DNA of 35,622 nucleotides, taken from assembly GCF_030145145.1 (NCBI RefSeq), contig NZ_JAQYWD010000050.1, positions 1 to 35,622 on the forward strand, written 5' to 3'. A program made the position numbers and the translations under genes. The notes under the pieces were generated by a model. It saw nothing but the letters and a program-made list of their open reading frames with translations. It had not been told where the DNA came from and made no database searches. Below, one piece after another: positions 1 to 7,068 of this stretch. Origin of the DNA: Desulfobacula sp. (GTDB lineage Bacteria > Desulfobacterota > Desulfobacteria > Desulfobacterales > Desulfobacteraceae). How positions within the stretch are numbered: position 1 is the first letter of the stretch; every line of letters starts with the position of its first letter.

Positions 1-119
1 CACTACATTGACCAGCAATGAAAGTCTGACTTGTAATCTGCTGATTTTATTATAATATTTTTTTGTGGTGCCATAAAATATGAGTAAAAATAGCAGTTTC
101 TGGCTATTTTTTCGAAAAG

Positions 120-1190
120 ATGGGTTATGATAAAACCTTGCTGGTTGATCTGGATTTAATCCTGACCGGAACGGTAAAAAATCGAGGCGTAATCATTAAC
201 AACGGAAATATCATAAATTCGGACGGCAACATCAATCAGTGCGGCTTTCTTGATGAAAATGGCTCAACCGGGCGCGGCACCATTTTAAGCCCGGTTCAAG
301 AATGTTCGGATACTGTGGACGAAGCGTTATGCGCACAGTACTTTGGAACGTTTGAATTTTTGCAACCCGATGCGAACAACACTTGCCATATTAACGCTGA
401 AAATACTTTTACGGGTGTATACGAGCCCTTAATCATACGCAGTGGTATGAGTTGGTATCTGGAAGGTATGCTGAATAATTTTAGTGTTATTCATATAGAA
501 CCTGGTGCTGAGCTGGTTGTTAATGGCGGGTTTATTGAAAATTTTTCTTCTTATGTAATCAACAACCAGGGGCTGATATCCATTGAAAAATCACTGACCA
601 TTCCAGTTTGGGGGACCATCAAGAATGATGGGTTAATTAATAACCCCGGCGTGATAGATAATTATGGTGATCTTGTGGGGGCTGGAAAAATTCAAAACAT
701 CTGCGACGGCAGCTATACGGTTTTCCCGGACTGGTCGACAAGAGGCGGCCCTGACGCGGATCATGAATATGATTTATCCGGTATGGATCATGTTGTCGCG
801 GGTGGGGTCTGCTTTCCGTTTGACACAGATGATGATGGTGCAGCCGATGTTGATGATGTCTTTCCCTACGATAAAACCGAACAGGCAGATTCTGATAGAG
901 ATGGTGTCGGTGACAATGGGGATGCGTTTCCTTCTGACCCCTTGGAAACGATTGATTCGGATGGAGATTGTGTAGACGACAAGAACGATGCTTTCCCGAA
1001 CGTCCCTCCCTGTGATGTGGACAGCAATGGGGAAGTCACCCTGGAAGACGCCATCATGGCTGCACAAATTCTTGTTAATAAGGTTCCAGGCAATCCGTCG
1101 ATCACGATTGGTGCAGACAGCAATGGAGATGGAAAGATAGGGTTGGCCGAAATGAACGCTGTCTTACAGAAAGCCTCAAGTTCTGAGTAA
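120..1190 (+). CDS. Secreted-type protein fragment with thrombospondin-3-like Ca repeats and dockerin-like end
   Basis: The last 120 residues hold acidic calcium-binding repeats of the DxDxDGxxD type (from about residue 235, spaced by 'FP' turns as in thrombospondin type 3 repeats). Two EF-hand-like loops follow (DVDSNGEVTLED near 299 and ADSNGDGKIGLAE near 331), spaced like a dockerin I or EF-hand pair. The first 200 residues are Asn/Gly-rich with repeated 'NNG', 'NDG' and 'NNQG' turns, typical of a beta-helical surface protein. Such proteins are normally exported, but no signal peptide is present. The frame is open upstream only to base 84 and has no better start, so the gene has probably lost its 5' end. 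No ribosome binding site is convincing. The function is unknown; surface attachment or calcium-stabilised folding is inference. Confidence 0.6.
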   Translation: MGYDKTLLVDLDLILTGTVKNRGVIINNGNIINSDGNINQCGFLDENGSTGRGTILSPVQECSDTVDEALCAQYFGTFEFLQPDANNTCHINAENTFTGVYEPLIIRSGMSWYLEGMLNNFSVIHIEPGAELVVNGGFIENFSSYVINNQGLISIEKSLTIPVWGTIKNDGLINNPGVIDNYGDLVGAGKIQNICDGSYTVFPDWSTRGGPDADHEYDLSGMDHVVAGGVCFPFDTDDDGAADVDDVFPYDKTEQADSDRDGVGDNGDAFPSDPLETIDSDGDCVDDKNDAFPNVPPCDVDSNGEVTLEDAIMAAQILVNKVPGNPSITIGADSNGDGKIGLAEMNAVLQKASSSE

Positions 1191-1272
1191 GTCCACGGTG
1201 TCCGGGAGATGTTCCTGTCCTTTGCAAAATGATCAGAAGATGCGTAATTTTAATTTAGCTGTAATTTCTACC

Positions 1273-2509
1273 TGTGGTTAGACAAAAAAGAATCTGGGGA
1301 AAAATACAAGATGATTTGATCTCAAACTACTGTTTCAGTCAGTTCTACTTTTTGAATCTGGTCAAATTTTAATATCAGGATTTAATTAAGCCTTGAGGAT
1401 ACCATAGAATCTCAAATACAGAACACAGCTATACAGAAATTTTTATTTTCAAATTTTCGTTCTCTAAAAATCAGCTTAGGCAGCTTTATCCCATTTGTAT
1501 ACATGGTATAATCCACCGATTCTGGGAGAGGAAATACTTTTTGCAGATTTAAATGGTTTATTTTGGATTTCTCGTCCGATTGGGGAATTCCGTCCTACTG
1601 ACAAATGGCAGCTCTCAGTATTGTAATATTTGAAATATTGGCTCATGAAGTCCCTCAATTGGCCTTCGTTGAAAATAATCATATGATTTAACATATCATT
1701 TCGAACTGAAAGGACAATGCGTTCAGCCACACCATTTTGCCAAGGACATTTGTAACTTATGACTTTTGGTTTTATACCCATATCCTTTATGAATTGTTTT
1801 ACCCGGACAGAAAAGATTGAATCCCGGTCAAAGATCAAATACTTTGGAGCGCTGTCAAAAGGAAATGCATTTTTCAACTGCTGAACCACCCACTCTGCTG
1901 TAGGATGCTCAGTAACATTGAAATGAATGATTTTTCTTCTGGCATGATCAATAATGAAAAATACATAAAGAGTCTTGAAGCTAATGGTTGGGACGGTAAA
2001 AAAATCCATGCCCATTATGTATTCGCGATGATTTTTATAAGCTGACGGATTTCCAAAACTATTGATGGCCTGCCAAGCCTTTTACGTTTGGCTGACTTTT
2101 TAGTCCAATATTTCCTAAAACGCTGCCTTTGCCAGTCGATAAAAGTTTCGGGTTTAACGATTATCAGAGCATCCATCCATTTTGGCCAGGCCCTTTTTAA
2201 TGCGACTAATAACGAATGGGTTAGATCTGTGATATTTTTTGAGTCTTCTTTCTTTGTTTGGTAAGTCGCCAATTGCTGCCGCAGTTCTATTGTTTCCAAA
2301 ATAAGGTTATCTTTTGATTTGAACAGGATCTGAATTGTTGTGAACTGAAAAGTCAACAGCCGGATAAACGCCCGATACATTATGTGCTCCTTATTTAATT
2401 TTCAGCAAGAAGCACAACTGAATATCAGGTTCATTTGCTATTGATAATAAAATTTGAAAAACCTGCAATGCGCTGGTATTTTGGTATGATCCTATATTGG
2501 CAAACCACA
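1273..2509 (-). mobile_element. Insertion sequence copy 1 (DDE integrase-core type, IS481/IS3-like), internally deleted
   Basis: The left end starts TGTGGTTAGACAAAAAAG and the right end, read inward on the minus strand, starts TGTGGTTTGCCAATATAG. These form imperfect inverted repeats of about 22 bases with the 5'-TGT terminus common in IS481/IS3 elements. The left end of copy 2 at 5733 has the same sequence. The flanks share only a possible 3-base duplication (ACC). The transposase lies on the minus strand and has an internal deletion, so the copy should be inactive by itself. The boundaries come from the repeats and are good to a few bases. Confidence 0.75.
1476..2380 (-). pseudogene. Transposase of IS copy 1, central part deleted
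   Basis: Two abutting frames encode the halves of one integrase-core transposase. The N-terminal part (2380 to 2015, 121 aa) carries the helical DNA-binding region and ends at 'IKIIANT'. The C-terminal part (2015 to 1476, 179 aa) starts at 'MGMDFFTVPT' and carries the DDE triad: Asp4 in 'GMDFF', Asp65 in 'FDRDS' and Glu98 in 'VAERIVLS'. In the related copy at 9290-10134 the motif after 'ITAN' continues with 'PLWGAPILHGEL' and 'PPSQTWRTFLKN'. Here all of this, about 60 residues, is absent, and the junction brings in a stop. The catalytic domain is intact but has lost its link to the DNA-binding part, so activity is unlikely. Confidence 0.85.
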
Positions 2510-2530
2510 ACCGGATTCGAACCACCGACC

Positions 2531-2725
2531 GACAATCAGAGGGAAGGTGTGCGACGAGAAGCGATGAAGACAATTTTAAAAACAGCAATCGATAAAGGCA
2601 TTGTCGAAAAGACTAAAGCCAACGCGACAATGATACTGTCCGAATTTCTTCGTGGATTCGGGATCGAGGCGAATGTCACCTTCGATGAAAAAGCGTATGA
2701 TCCCGAACTTTACGCTGCGCAATGA
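2531..2725 (+). pseudogene. C-terminal remnant of a DUF4230-like protein
   Basis: The frame ends with a charged helix and a short domain ('KTAIDKGIVEKTKANA', then 'LRGFGIEANVTFDE') that resembles the C-terminus of DUF4230 proteins, which are normally membrane-anchored and about 200 aa long. Only this end is present. Upstream the frame runs straight into the right inverted repeat of IS copy 1, and no matching N-terminal part lies on the other side of the IS. The first plausible internal start is ATG 2564. I read it as a truncated gene rather than a functional small protein. The family call is from memory of the motif. Confidence 0.45.
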
Positions 2726-2899
2726 GCGAGGAGAAACCAGAGCGGACTTTTTTTTGGCTTTCTTTTGATGCCATGTCTTTATCAGACGTTCTCCTCCAGA
2801 CCATTTGACCATTAAGGAGGGCAGAAGCACGAAATAGAAAATATTTAACTAAAGGATTTGCCCACAACAGACATATAACAAAATGGTCAAGATTAGCCC

Positions 2900-2956
2900 A
2901 TATAACTTCCGCTTCCAGCCGACCGGCTGCGCTGCGGCTGAAGCAGGACGTTAACA
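2900..2956 (+). other. attC-like recombination site (57 bases) in a gene-free stretch
   Basis: ATATAAC (2900-2906) and GTTAACA (2950-2956) flank a stem made of GCTTCCAGCCG (2911-2921) and CGGCTGAAGC (2935-2944). The arms pair perfectly except for one unpaired C in the 5' arm, and unpaired spacers of 4-5 bases lie between stem and boxes. Length, core boxes, spacers and the single extrahelical base all match a short integron attC site. The GTT box departs from the GTTRRRY consensus. No gene is visible in the rest of 2726-3168, apart from GC-rich inverted segments at about 2955-3030 that could be further attC debris. Confidence 0.5.
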
Positions 2957-3168
2957 AGGACGCCGGGCGCGGGATGTACAATCGACAGATAATATTTTCC
3001 CGCTGAAGCTTTAGCAGCGCAGCCGCTCAACCTTCGTTGAACTCTATAAAAAATTTGTAACACAAATATTTCACGGATCAATTTTGCGTTAACTGATAGG
3101 CACAGGCCGTGACCCCGTAATCATCTACTGGAAATGGCCTGCAACCCATAAAAAAAAGGGAGAAAAAA

Positions 3169-3498
3169 ATGGAATTTTTTAAGGTTCCCTGCCCGGGAAA
3201 GGGCAATGTAAAGCTGGATGGTGTATTTCAGGGTCCAAATTTTCAAAACGGAGAACTTCATGTCTTTCAGTGCAACCGGGGTGACCATGATATTGAAATG
3301 AAATGTCTTGTTGGAAAAAATGCAAAGAAGCGTTGCAGAACAAAATTGTTAAAAATACCGACCCCATTCTGCCCATGGAGGTGCCTTTCGTATGTCAAAC
3401 AGAATAAGAATCATCTTAATCGGTTTTTTCGTTCTCGTTGCTGCCGGATGCGCCCATTATCCGGTAAACCCGGAACTCAATACCGTCAATCCCAATGA
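3169..3498 (+). CDS. Small cysteine-rich hypothetical protein
   Basis: The frame encodes 109 aa with eight cysteines ('PCPGKG', 'QCNRG', 'KCLVG', 'RCRTK', 'FCPWRC', 'RCCRMR'). A good GGGAG ribosome binding site lies 7 bases before the ATG. The spaced cysteines suggest metal binding, but I recognise no family. Its last 107 bases overlap the start of the patatin-like gene at 3392 in another frame, which is long for a natural overlap. The tail after about residue 75 is basic and low-quality, so the original stop may have been lost. No signal peptide or membrane segment is present. It may be the first gene of the patatin operon or a leftover fragment. Confidence 0.4.
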   Translation: MEFFKVPCPGKGNVKLDGVFQGPNFQNGELHVFQCNRGDHDIEMKCLVGKNAKKRCRTKLLKIPTPFCPWRCLSYVKQNKNHLNRFFRSRCCRMRPLSGKPGTQYRQSQ

Positions 3499-4861
3499 AG
3501 GCTACCGATACGATCTGGTTCGCCAAGAACATAATCCTGAAAAACCATTTATTATCCTTGCCTTTTCAGGCGGCGGCACCCGGGCAGCCGCGTTTTCCTT
3601 CGGCCTTTTGCAGGAACTCAACCTGATCTCTTACACCATTGACGGGCAGGCAAGGCCCCTGCTCGATGATGTGGAAATTATCTCATCGGTATCGGGCGGC
3701 AGCTTTACTGCAGCCTATTACGCGCTTTTTCGCGACCGATTTTTTGAAGATTTTCCGGGAAAAATGCTTTACCGGAATATTGAAAAAGACCTGATTTTAA
3801 GCCTTTTCAATCCTTATAACTGGGGCCGTCTGGCTGCTCCCGATTTCAGCCGGATTGACCTTGCTGCCGAGTATTATCACAAAAAAATTTTTCAGGAACA
3901 GACCTTTGGCGATCTGCTCAATCGTCCCCGCGGCAGTGTCCCGTTTTTACTGCTCAATGCAACGGACATCTCAATTGCCCACCGGTTTGAATTTACCCAG
4001 GACCAGTTCGATTTGCTCTGCTCGGATTTAAACCGGGTATCCATTGCCAGGGGGGTGGCAGCTTCATCAGATTTCCCGGTGGCCTTTACCCCGTTGACAC
4101 TTAATAATTACGGCATTAAAAACTGCGGTAAGCTTCCTGACTGGATTAAAAAAGGTCTGTCCGACAAACAGGACAATGACCGTCGAAAAATCGACGCCAA
4201 GGCAGCCGTATCCTACCGTGAAAAACATAGGTCGTATTGCCATCTGCTGGACGGCGGCCTATCGGACAACCTTGGTCTTCGCGGGCCGTACAACGCCATT
4301 ACCACGACTGACGCTGCATGGAGTCTGGTGACTCAAGAGAATCTGGGCCACATAAAACAATTGATGGTGATTGCGGTCAACGCGAAAACCAGCAAGAAAC
4401 ACAAATGGGATGAAACTTCCAAGCCTCCGGGGATAAAGGATGTTCTGGGGGTGGTCACAGGCGGTCCAATGGATGACGTTTCCCTGGACAGTGTGGAAAT
4501 GATGCGGGAGCATTTTGAAAGTATGAAGCAACTGTCAAGAACCGTTAATTCCTGCAACAAATTGTTGGAGGACTGTCCCGACTCGAAACCGATACCAAAT
4601 CCGATATCCAATAGTTTCAGTTTTACCGAACTTGCCTTTGACTATGTCAAGAAGCCTTGCATCAGAAGGTATCTTCAGTTACTGCCAACCAGTTTCAACC
4701 TGGACCAGACAGCCATAGAGGCATTGACCATTGCCGCGGCCCAGTTGCTAAACCAATCGGAAGAGTTCATCAGTGGGATGAAGGAACTGGATCCGGGGTG
4801 GACCCCTCGAACCGTGGTCTTTCCACAGGATCTGGAAAATAAAATTTGCAACCGCCAGTAA
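3392..4861 (+). CDS. Patatin-like phospholipase, predicted lipoprotein
   Basis: The protein has 489 aa. It begins with a lipoprotein signal (hydrophobic run ending 'VAAGC', Cys20), so it should be anchored in the envelope. The patatin elements are in order: oxyanion-hole 'GGGTRAA' from residue 60, nucleophile elbow 'SVSGGS' with Ser101, and 'DGGLSDN' with Asp287 completing the Ser-Asp dyad. The family hydrolyses acyl esters of phospholipids. The first Gly of the usual GxSxG is Ser here, a variant I believe occurs in lipoprotein patatins. Start choice: GGAGGT lies 9 bases before ATG 3392 and the lipobox fits. The next gene follows after 12 bases, so the two are probably co-transcribed. The physiological substrate is unknown. 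Confidence 0.88.
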   Translation: MSNRIRIILIGFFVLVAAGCAHYPVNPELNTVNPNEGYRYDLVRQEHNPEKPFIILAFSGGGTRAAAFSFGLLQELNLISYTIDGQARPLLDDVEIISSVSGGSFTAAYYALFRDRFFEDFPGKMLYRNIEKDLILSLFNPYNWGRLAAPDFSRIDLAAEYYHKKIFQEQTFGDLLNRPRGSVPFLLLNATDISIAHRFEFTQDQFDLLCSDLNRVSIARGVAASSDFPVAFTPLTLNNYGIKNCGKLPDWIKKGLSDKQDNDRRKIDAKAAVSYREKHRSYCHLLDGGLSDNLGLRGPYNAITTTDAAWSLVTQENLGHIKQLMVIAVNAKTSKKHKWDETSKPPGIKDVLGVVTGGPMDDVSLDSVEMMREHFESMKQLSRTVNSCNKLLEDCPDSKPIPNPISNSFSFTELAFDYVKKPCIRRYLQLLPTSFNLDQTAIEALTIAAAQLLNQSEEFISGMKELDPGWTPRTVVFPQDLENKICNRQ

Positions 4862-4873
4862 AGGAGATTCAAA

Positions 4874-5440
4874 TTGCCGCACCCTATCCAATCTCTAAAC
4901 GTCACCCGTTTTATCTGCCTGTTCGCTGTCTGTCTGATACTGTCGGGATGCGCTTTGATGCGACAGCCGGACAGCTGTAACCAGGATTCCTTGTGTCGGC
5001 TGGAAGACAAAGAGACCGAACCTGCGATCGAACTGGAACTCCGGGAGATCAAAAACGTAACCATCTGTGCCTGCCGCCCCTGGAACCCCGGTGCTGTGAA
5101 GGTTAAAGAGGGCGAGTCCTATACATTTGAAATAGAGGCGGTTCACAACTGGGTTGACGGTGATGTCGAATCAGACCCGGAAACCGGATGGCATGGATCT
5201 TTTTACAGAACCATTTGGTTTTTATCCGGGTTTTTAAAACGGTCTTCCAAGACCGGCTGGTATGTGCTCACAGGAACCATCGGGATGATGGATGGCAAAA
5301 CCTTTGCAGTCATCACCCCCGGCAATGAACCTGTGAATATGCCAGATAACGGCGAACTCTATTTTTATGCCAATGACATGAAAGGCCGGTATTTTAACAA
5401 CAAAGGTAAAATCTCGTTGAAAATTACGCGGATTCGATAG
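4874..5440 (+). CDS. Lipoprotein with a LecA (PA-IL)-like domain
   Basis: The protein has 188 aa and starts at TTG 4874 with AAGGAG 8 bases upstream. The leader ends in the lipobox 'LILSGC' (Cys26). The mature part resembles the galactose-binding PA-IL lectin LecA: an early 'GESYTFEIEAVHNW' strand, a 'WHG' turn, and a C-terminal strand pair 'FYANDMKGRYFNN' followed by 'KGKISLKI', matching LecA's calcium-loop 'YNDVPGTYGNN'. The calcium-binding Asp and Asn-Asn are kept, while the LecA Thr is Arg. Sugar binding is therefore plausible but unproven. It lies directly behind the patatin-like gene, suggesting a joint envelope or secreted role on glycolipid-like targets (inference). Four cysteines lie shortly after the lipobox. 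Confidence 0.7.
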   Translation: MPHPIQSLNVTRFICLFAVCLILSGCALMRQPDSCNQDSLCRLEDKETEPAIELELREIKNVTICACRPWNPGAVKVKEGESYTFEIEAVHNWVDGDVESDPETGWHGSFYRTIWFLSGFLKRSSKTGWYVLTGTIGMMDGKTFAVITPGNEPVNMPDNGELYFYANDMKGRYFNNKGKISLKITRIR

Positions 5441-5551
5441 AAACGGGATATAGCCCGCAGATGTTCAAAGTTTAGGCTGCAAGGAAAAGTAAGAGCGCTG
5501 TAATTTTGAAGATCATCTGGGGCGGAAAATGACTTTGTGAGGAGGAGAGGA

Positions 5552-5732
5552 ATGAAATTTAATCCGGGGAATTTTTATTTTGGCGTGGTCGATTTTTTTC
5601 TATCATGTTGCCGGGTGGCTTGCTGGCTTTTTCTCTTTATAGACCGCTTGGTGATAAGTTGTTCGGGCAAATACTGCCGGAGATTCTGAAAAACAGCGAC
5701 AGCATTATGTGGCTTGTGTTTCTGTTTTCGGC
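5552..5732 (+). pseudogene. N-terminal fragment of a membrane protein, frameshifted and cut by an IS
   Basis: A good start (GGAGGAGAGG before ATG 5552) opens 'MKFNPGNFYFGVVDFF', then the frame breaks in a run of seven Ts at 5590-5596. One extra T would continue the protein as 'SIMLPGGLLAFSL' and on to 'IMWLVFLFSA', a typical N-terminal membrane region. At 5733 the inverted repeat of IS copy 2 begins, so the gene is also truncated by insertion. Its remainder is not found beyond the IS fragment. The frameshift could be natural or a homopolymer reading error. The IS truncation cannot be an error. The function is unknown. Confidence 0.55.
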
Positions 5733-6255
5733 TGTGGTTCGCCAAAAAAGAATCCGATAGAAAATTCATGTTAATTTGATCTTGAGCTATAGTTTAAGCC
5801 AACTCTAATTTTTTGAATCTGGTCAAATTTTAATAACAGGATTTAATTAAAGCGTGAACAAACGACAAGATTTCAAATACAGGACGCAGTTATACAGACA
5901 TTTTGAATTTCAATTTTTTGTTCTCGAAGAATTAGCTTAAGCAGCTTTATTCCATTTATACATATGGTGTAATCCGCCGATTCTGGGAGAAGAGATAATT
6001 CTTGCAGATTTAAATGGTTTGTTTCGGATTTCTCGTCCGTTTGGGGAATCCCGGCCTACTGCCAAATGGCATCTTTCATTGTTGTAATATTCGAAATATT
6101 GTTTCATGAAGTCCCTTAATTGTTCTTCATTAAAGATGAGCATGTGATTCAACATATCATTCCTAACTGAAAGTACAAAATGTTCAGCCACAACGTTTTG
6201 CCAGGGACATTTGTAACTGATGACTATTGGTTTTATATCCATATTCTTTATGAAA
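5733..6255 (-). mobile_element. Insertion sequence copy 2, right part lost
   Basis: The left end TGTGGTTCGCCAAAAAAG matches the inverted repeat of copy 1, and 5733-6253 follows copy 1 (1273 onward) base by base with many substitutions. Homology stops at about 6255, 20 bases before an attC-like site at 6276. The right end and most of the transposase are absent. The divergence from copy 1 indicates an old insertion. Confidence 0.75.
5937..6254 (-). pseudogene. C-terminal fragment of IS copy 2 transposase
   Basis: About 105 residues corresponding to the last third of the copy 1 transposase ('MDIKPIVISYKCPWQN', then 'VAEHFVLSVRNDMLNH', ending 'MYKWNKAA'). The catalytic Glu region is kept, but the two Asp motifs are gone with the missing part. 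The sequence is clearly homologous to copy 1 but diverged (for example ERIVLS to EHFVLS). Not functional. Confidence 0.85.
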
Positions 6256-6275
6256 ATAATACACTTGGAAACTGA

Positions 6276-6421
6276 GCATAACCAAGCGCTGCACTGGACC
6301 GCAAGGGGCGGTTTTTATTAAAAGGGCTGTGGCAATTTTGGAACTGTGCTACTCTTAACAAAGTTTAGTGGAACCTTGTTCCCTCGCTTCGCTCGGTGGC
6401 CCGTGAGCTTAACCGTTAAGG
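6276..6421 (+). other. Large attC-like site (146 bases)
   Basis: GCATAAC (6276-6282) opens the site and GTTAAGG (6415-6421) closes it. The inner arms GCTGCACTGGACCGC (6288-6302) and GCTCGGTGGCCCGTGAGC (6391-6408) pair along most of their length, with an unpaired G in the 5' arm. The 3' arm is shared with the sites at 17296 and 21143 (GCTCGG-C/T-GGCCC-C/G-TGA). The size is like the long VCR-type attC sites of sedentary integrons. The metallophosphoesterase ATG follows 15 bases later, as in a cassette. Confidence 0.6.
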
Positions 6422-6436
6422 GAAATTAAATCAGCG

Positions 6437-6898
6437 ATGACCTTGATTGGAATAATTTCAGATACTCACAATTTGCTTAGACTTGAAGCAATCAATGCGC
6501 TTAAAGGATCAGAAATAATTATTCATGCTGGTGACATCGGTAACTCAGAAATAATTGATAGACTTAAAATTATTGCTCCTGTTTTTGCAGTAAGAGGAAA
6601 CATCGACAAATCTGCATGGGGAGATACGCTTCCAATTAGCGATGTGATTGAAATCTCGGGTAAATTTATTTATCTGCTTCACAATATTCATGAAATTGAC
6701 TTAGATCCTGTTGCTGCAGGCTTTGATGCTGTGATATCAGGTCATTCTCACAAACCGAAAATTGAAAATAAAAACGGAGTGTTTTTTATAAACCCTGGCA
6801 GTGCAGGACCCCGACGTTTCTCATTACCTGTTACTGTCGCAATCCTTCAAATTGTCGGTAAAAATATCAGTTGTGACTTAATTGAACTTCGCGTCTAA
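6437..6898 (+). CDS. YfcE/MJ0936-family metallophosphoesterase
   Basis: The protein has 153 aa, the usual size of this family. All metal-binding motifs of calcineurin-like phosphodiesterases are visible: 'SDTH' at 8-11, 'HAGDIG' near 31, 'GNID' near 55, 'LLHN' near 77, 'GHSH' near 98 and 'NPGSAGPRR' near 115. It should be a cytosolic, Mn-dependent phosphodiesterase or phosphatase; the natural substrate of such proteins is mostly unknown. The gene sits 15 bases behind the attC-like site 6276-6421. Its stop codon lies inside GTCTAAC (6893-6899), a perfect match to the attC core RYYYAAC. That is the layout of an integron cassette. The matching 3' half of its own attC is not found downstream, so the cassette seems truncated. 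Confidence 0.9.
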   Translation: MTLIGIISDTHNLLRLEAINALKGSEIIIHAGDIGNSEIIDRLKIIAPVFAVRGNIDKSAWGDTLPISDVIEISGKFIYLLHNIHEIDLDPVAAGFDAVISGHSHKPKIENKNGVFFINPGSAGPRRFSLPVTVAILQIVGKNISCDLIELRV

Positions 6899-7068
6899 CT
6901 AAACAAGGTGATCTTTTTTTTTAAAAGCGGTTTTATTTATCATGTTCAGATACTATTTTCGGGCTTTTTTTGATCTATTAACACTGAACCTGCTGATAGT
7001 AAATATCATGACGAACATTCTAAGGTTATTTTCGGGACAAATTGACACCTAAAATAAAGAGGTGAAAT

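Noticed and set aside
2508-2535. tRNA T-arm-like sequence GGTTCGAATCC on the minus strand next to the right end of IS copy 1
   Set aside because: The T stem has a mismatch, no acceptor end or CCA follows (the IS repeat begins instead), and no anticodon or D arm could be found upstream. At most a tRNA crumb.
4874-5440. Treating the LecA-like gene as part of a known toxin-immunity pair with the patatin
   Set aside because: Both have lipoboxes and no immunity-like features; the sequence does not support such a pair.
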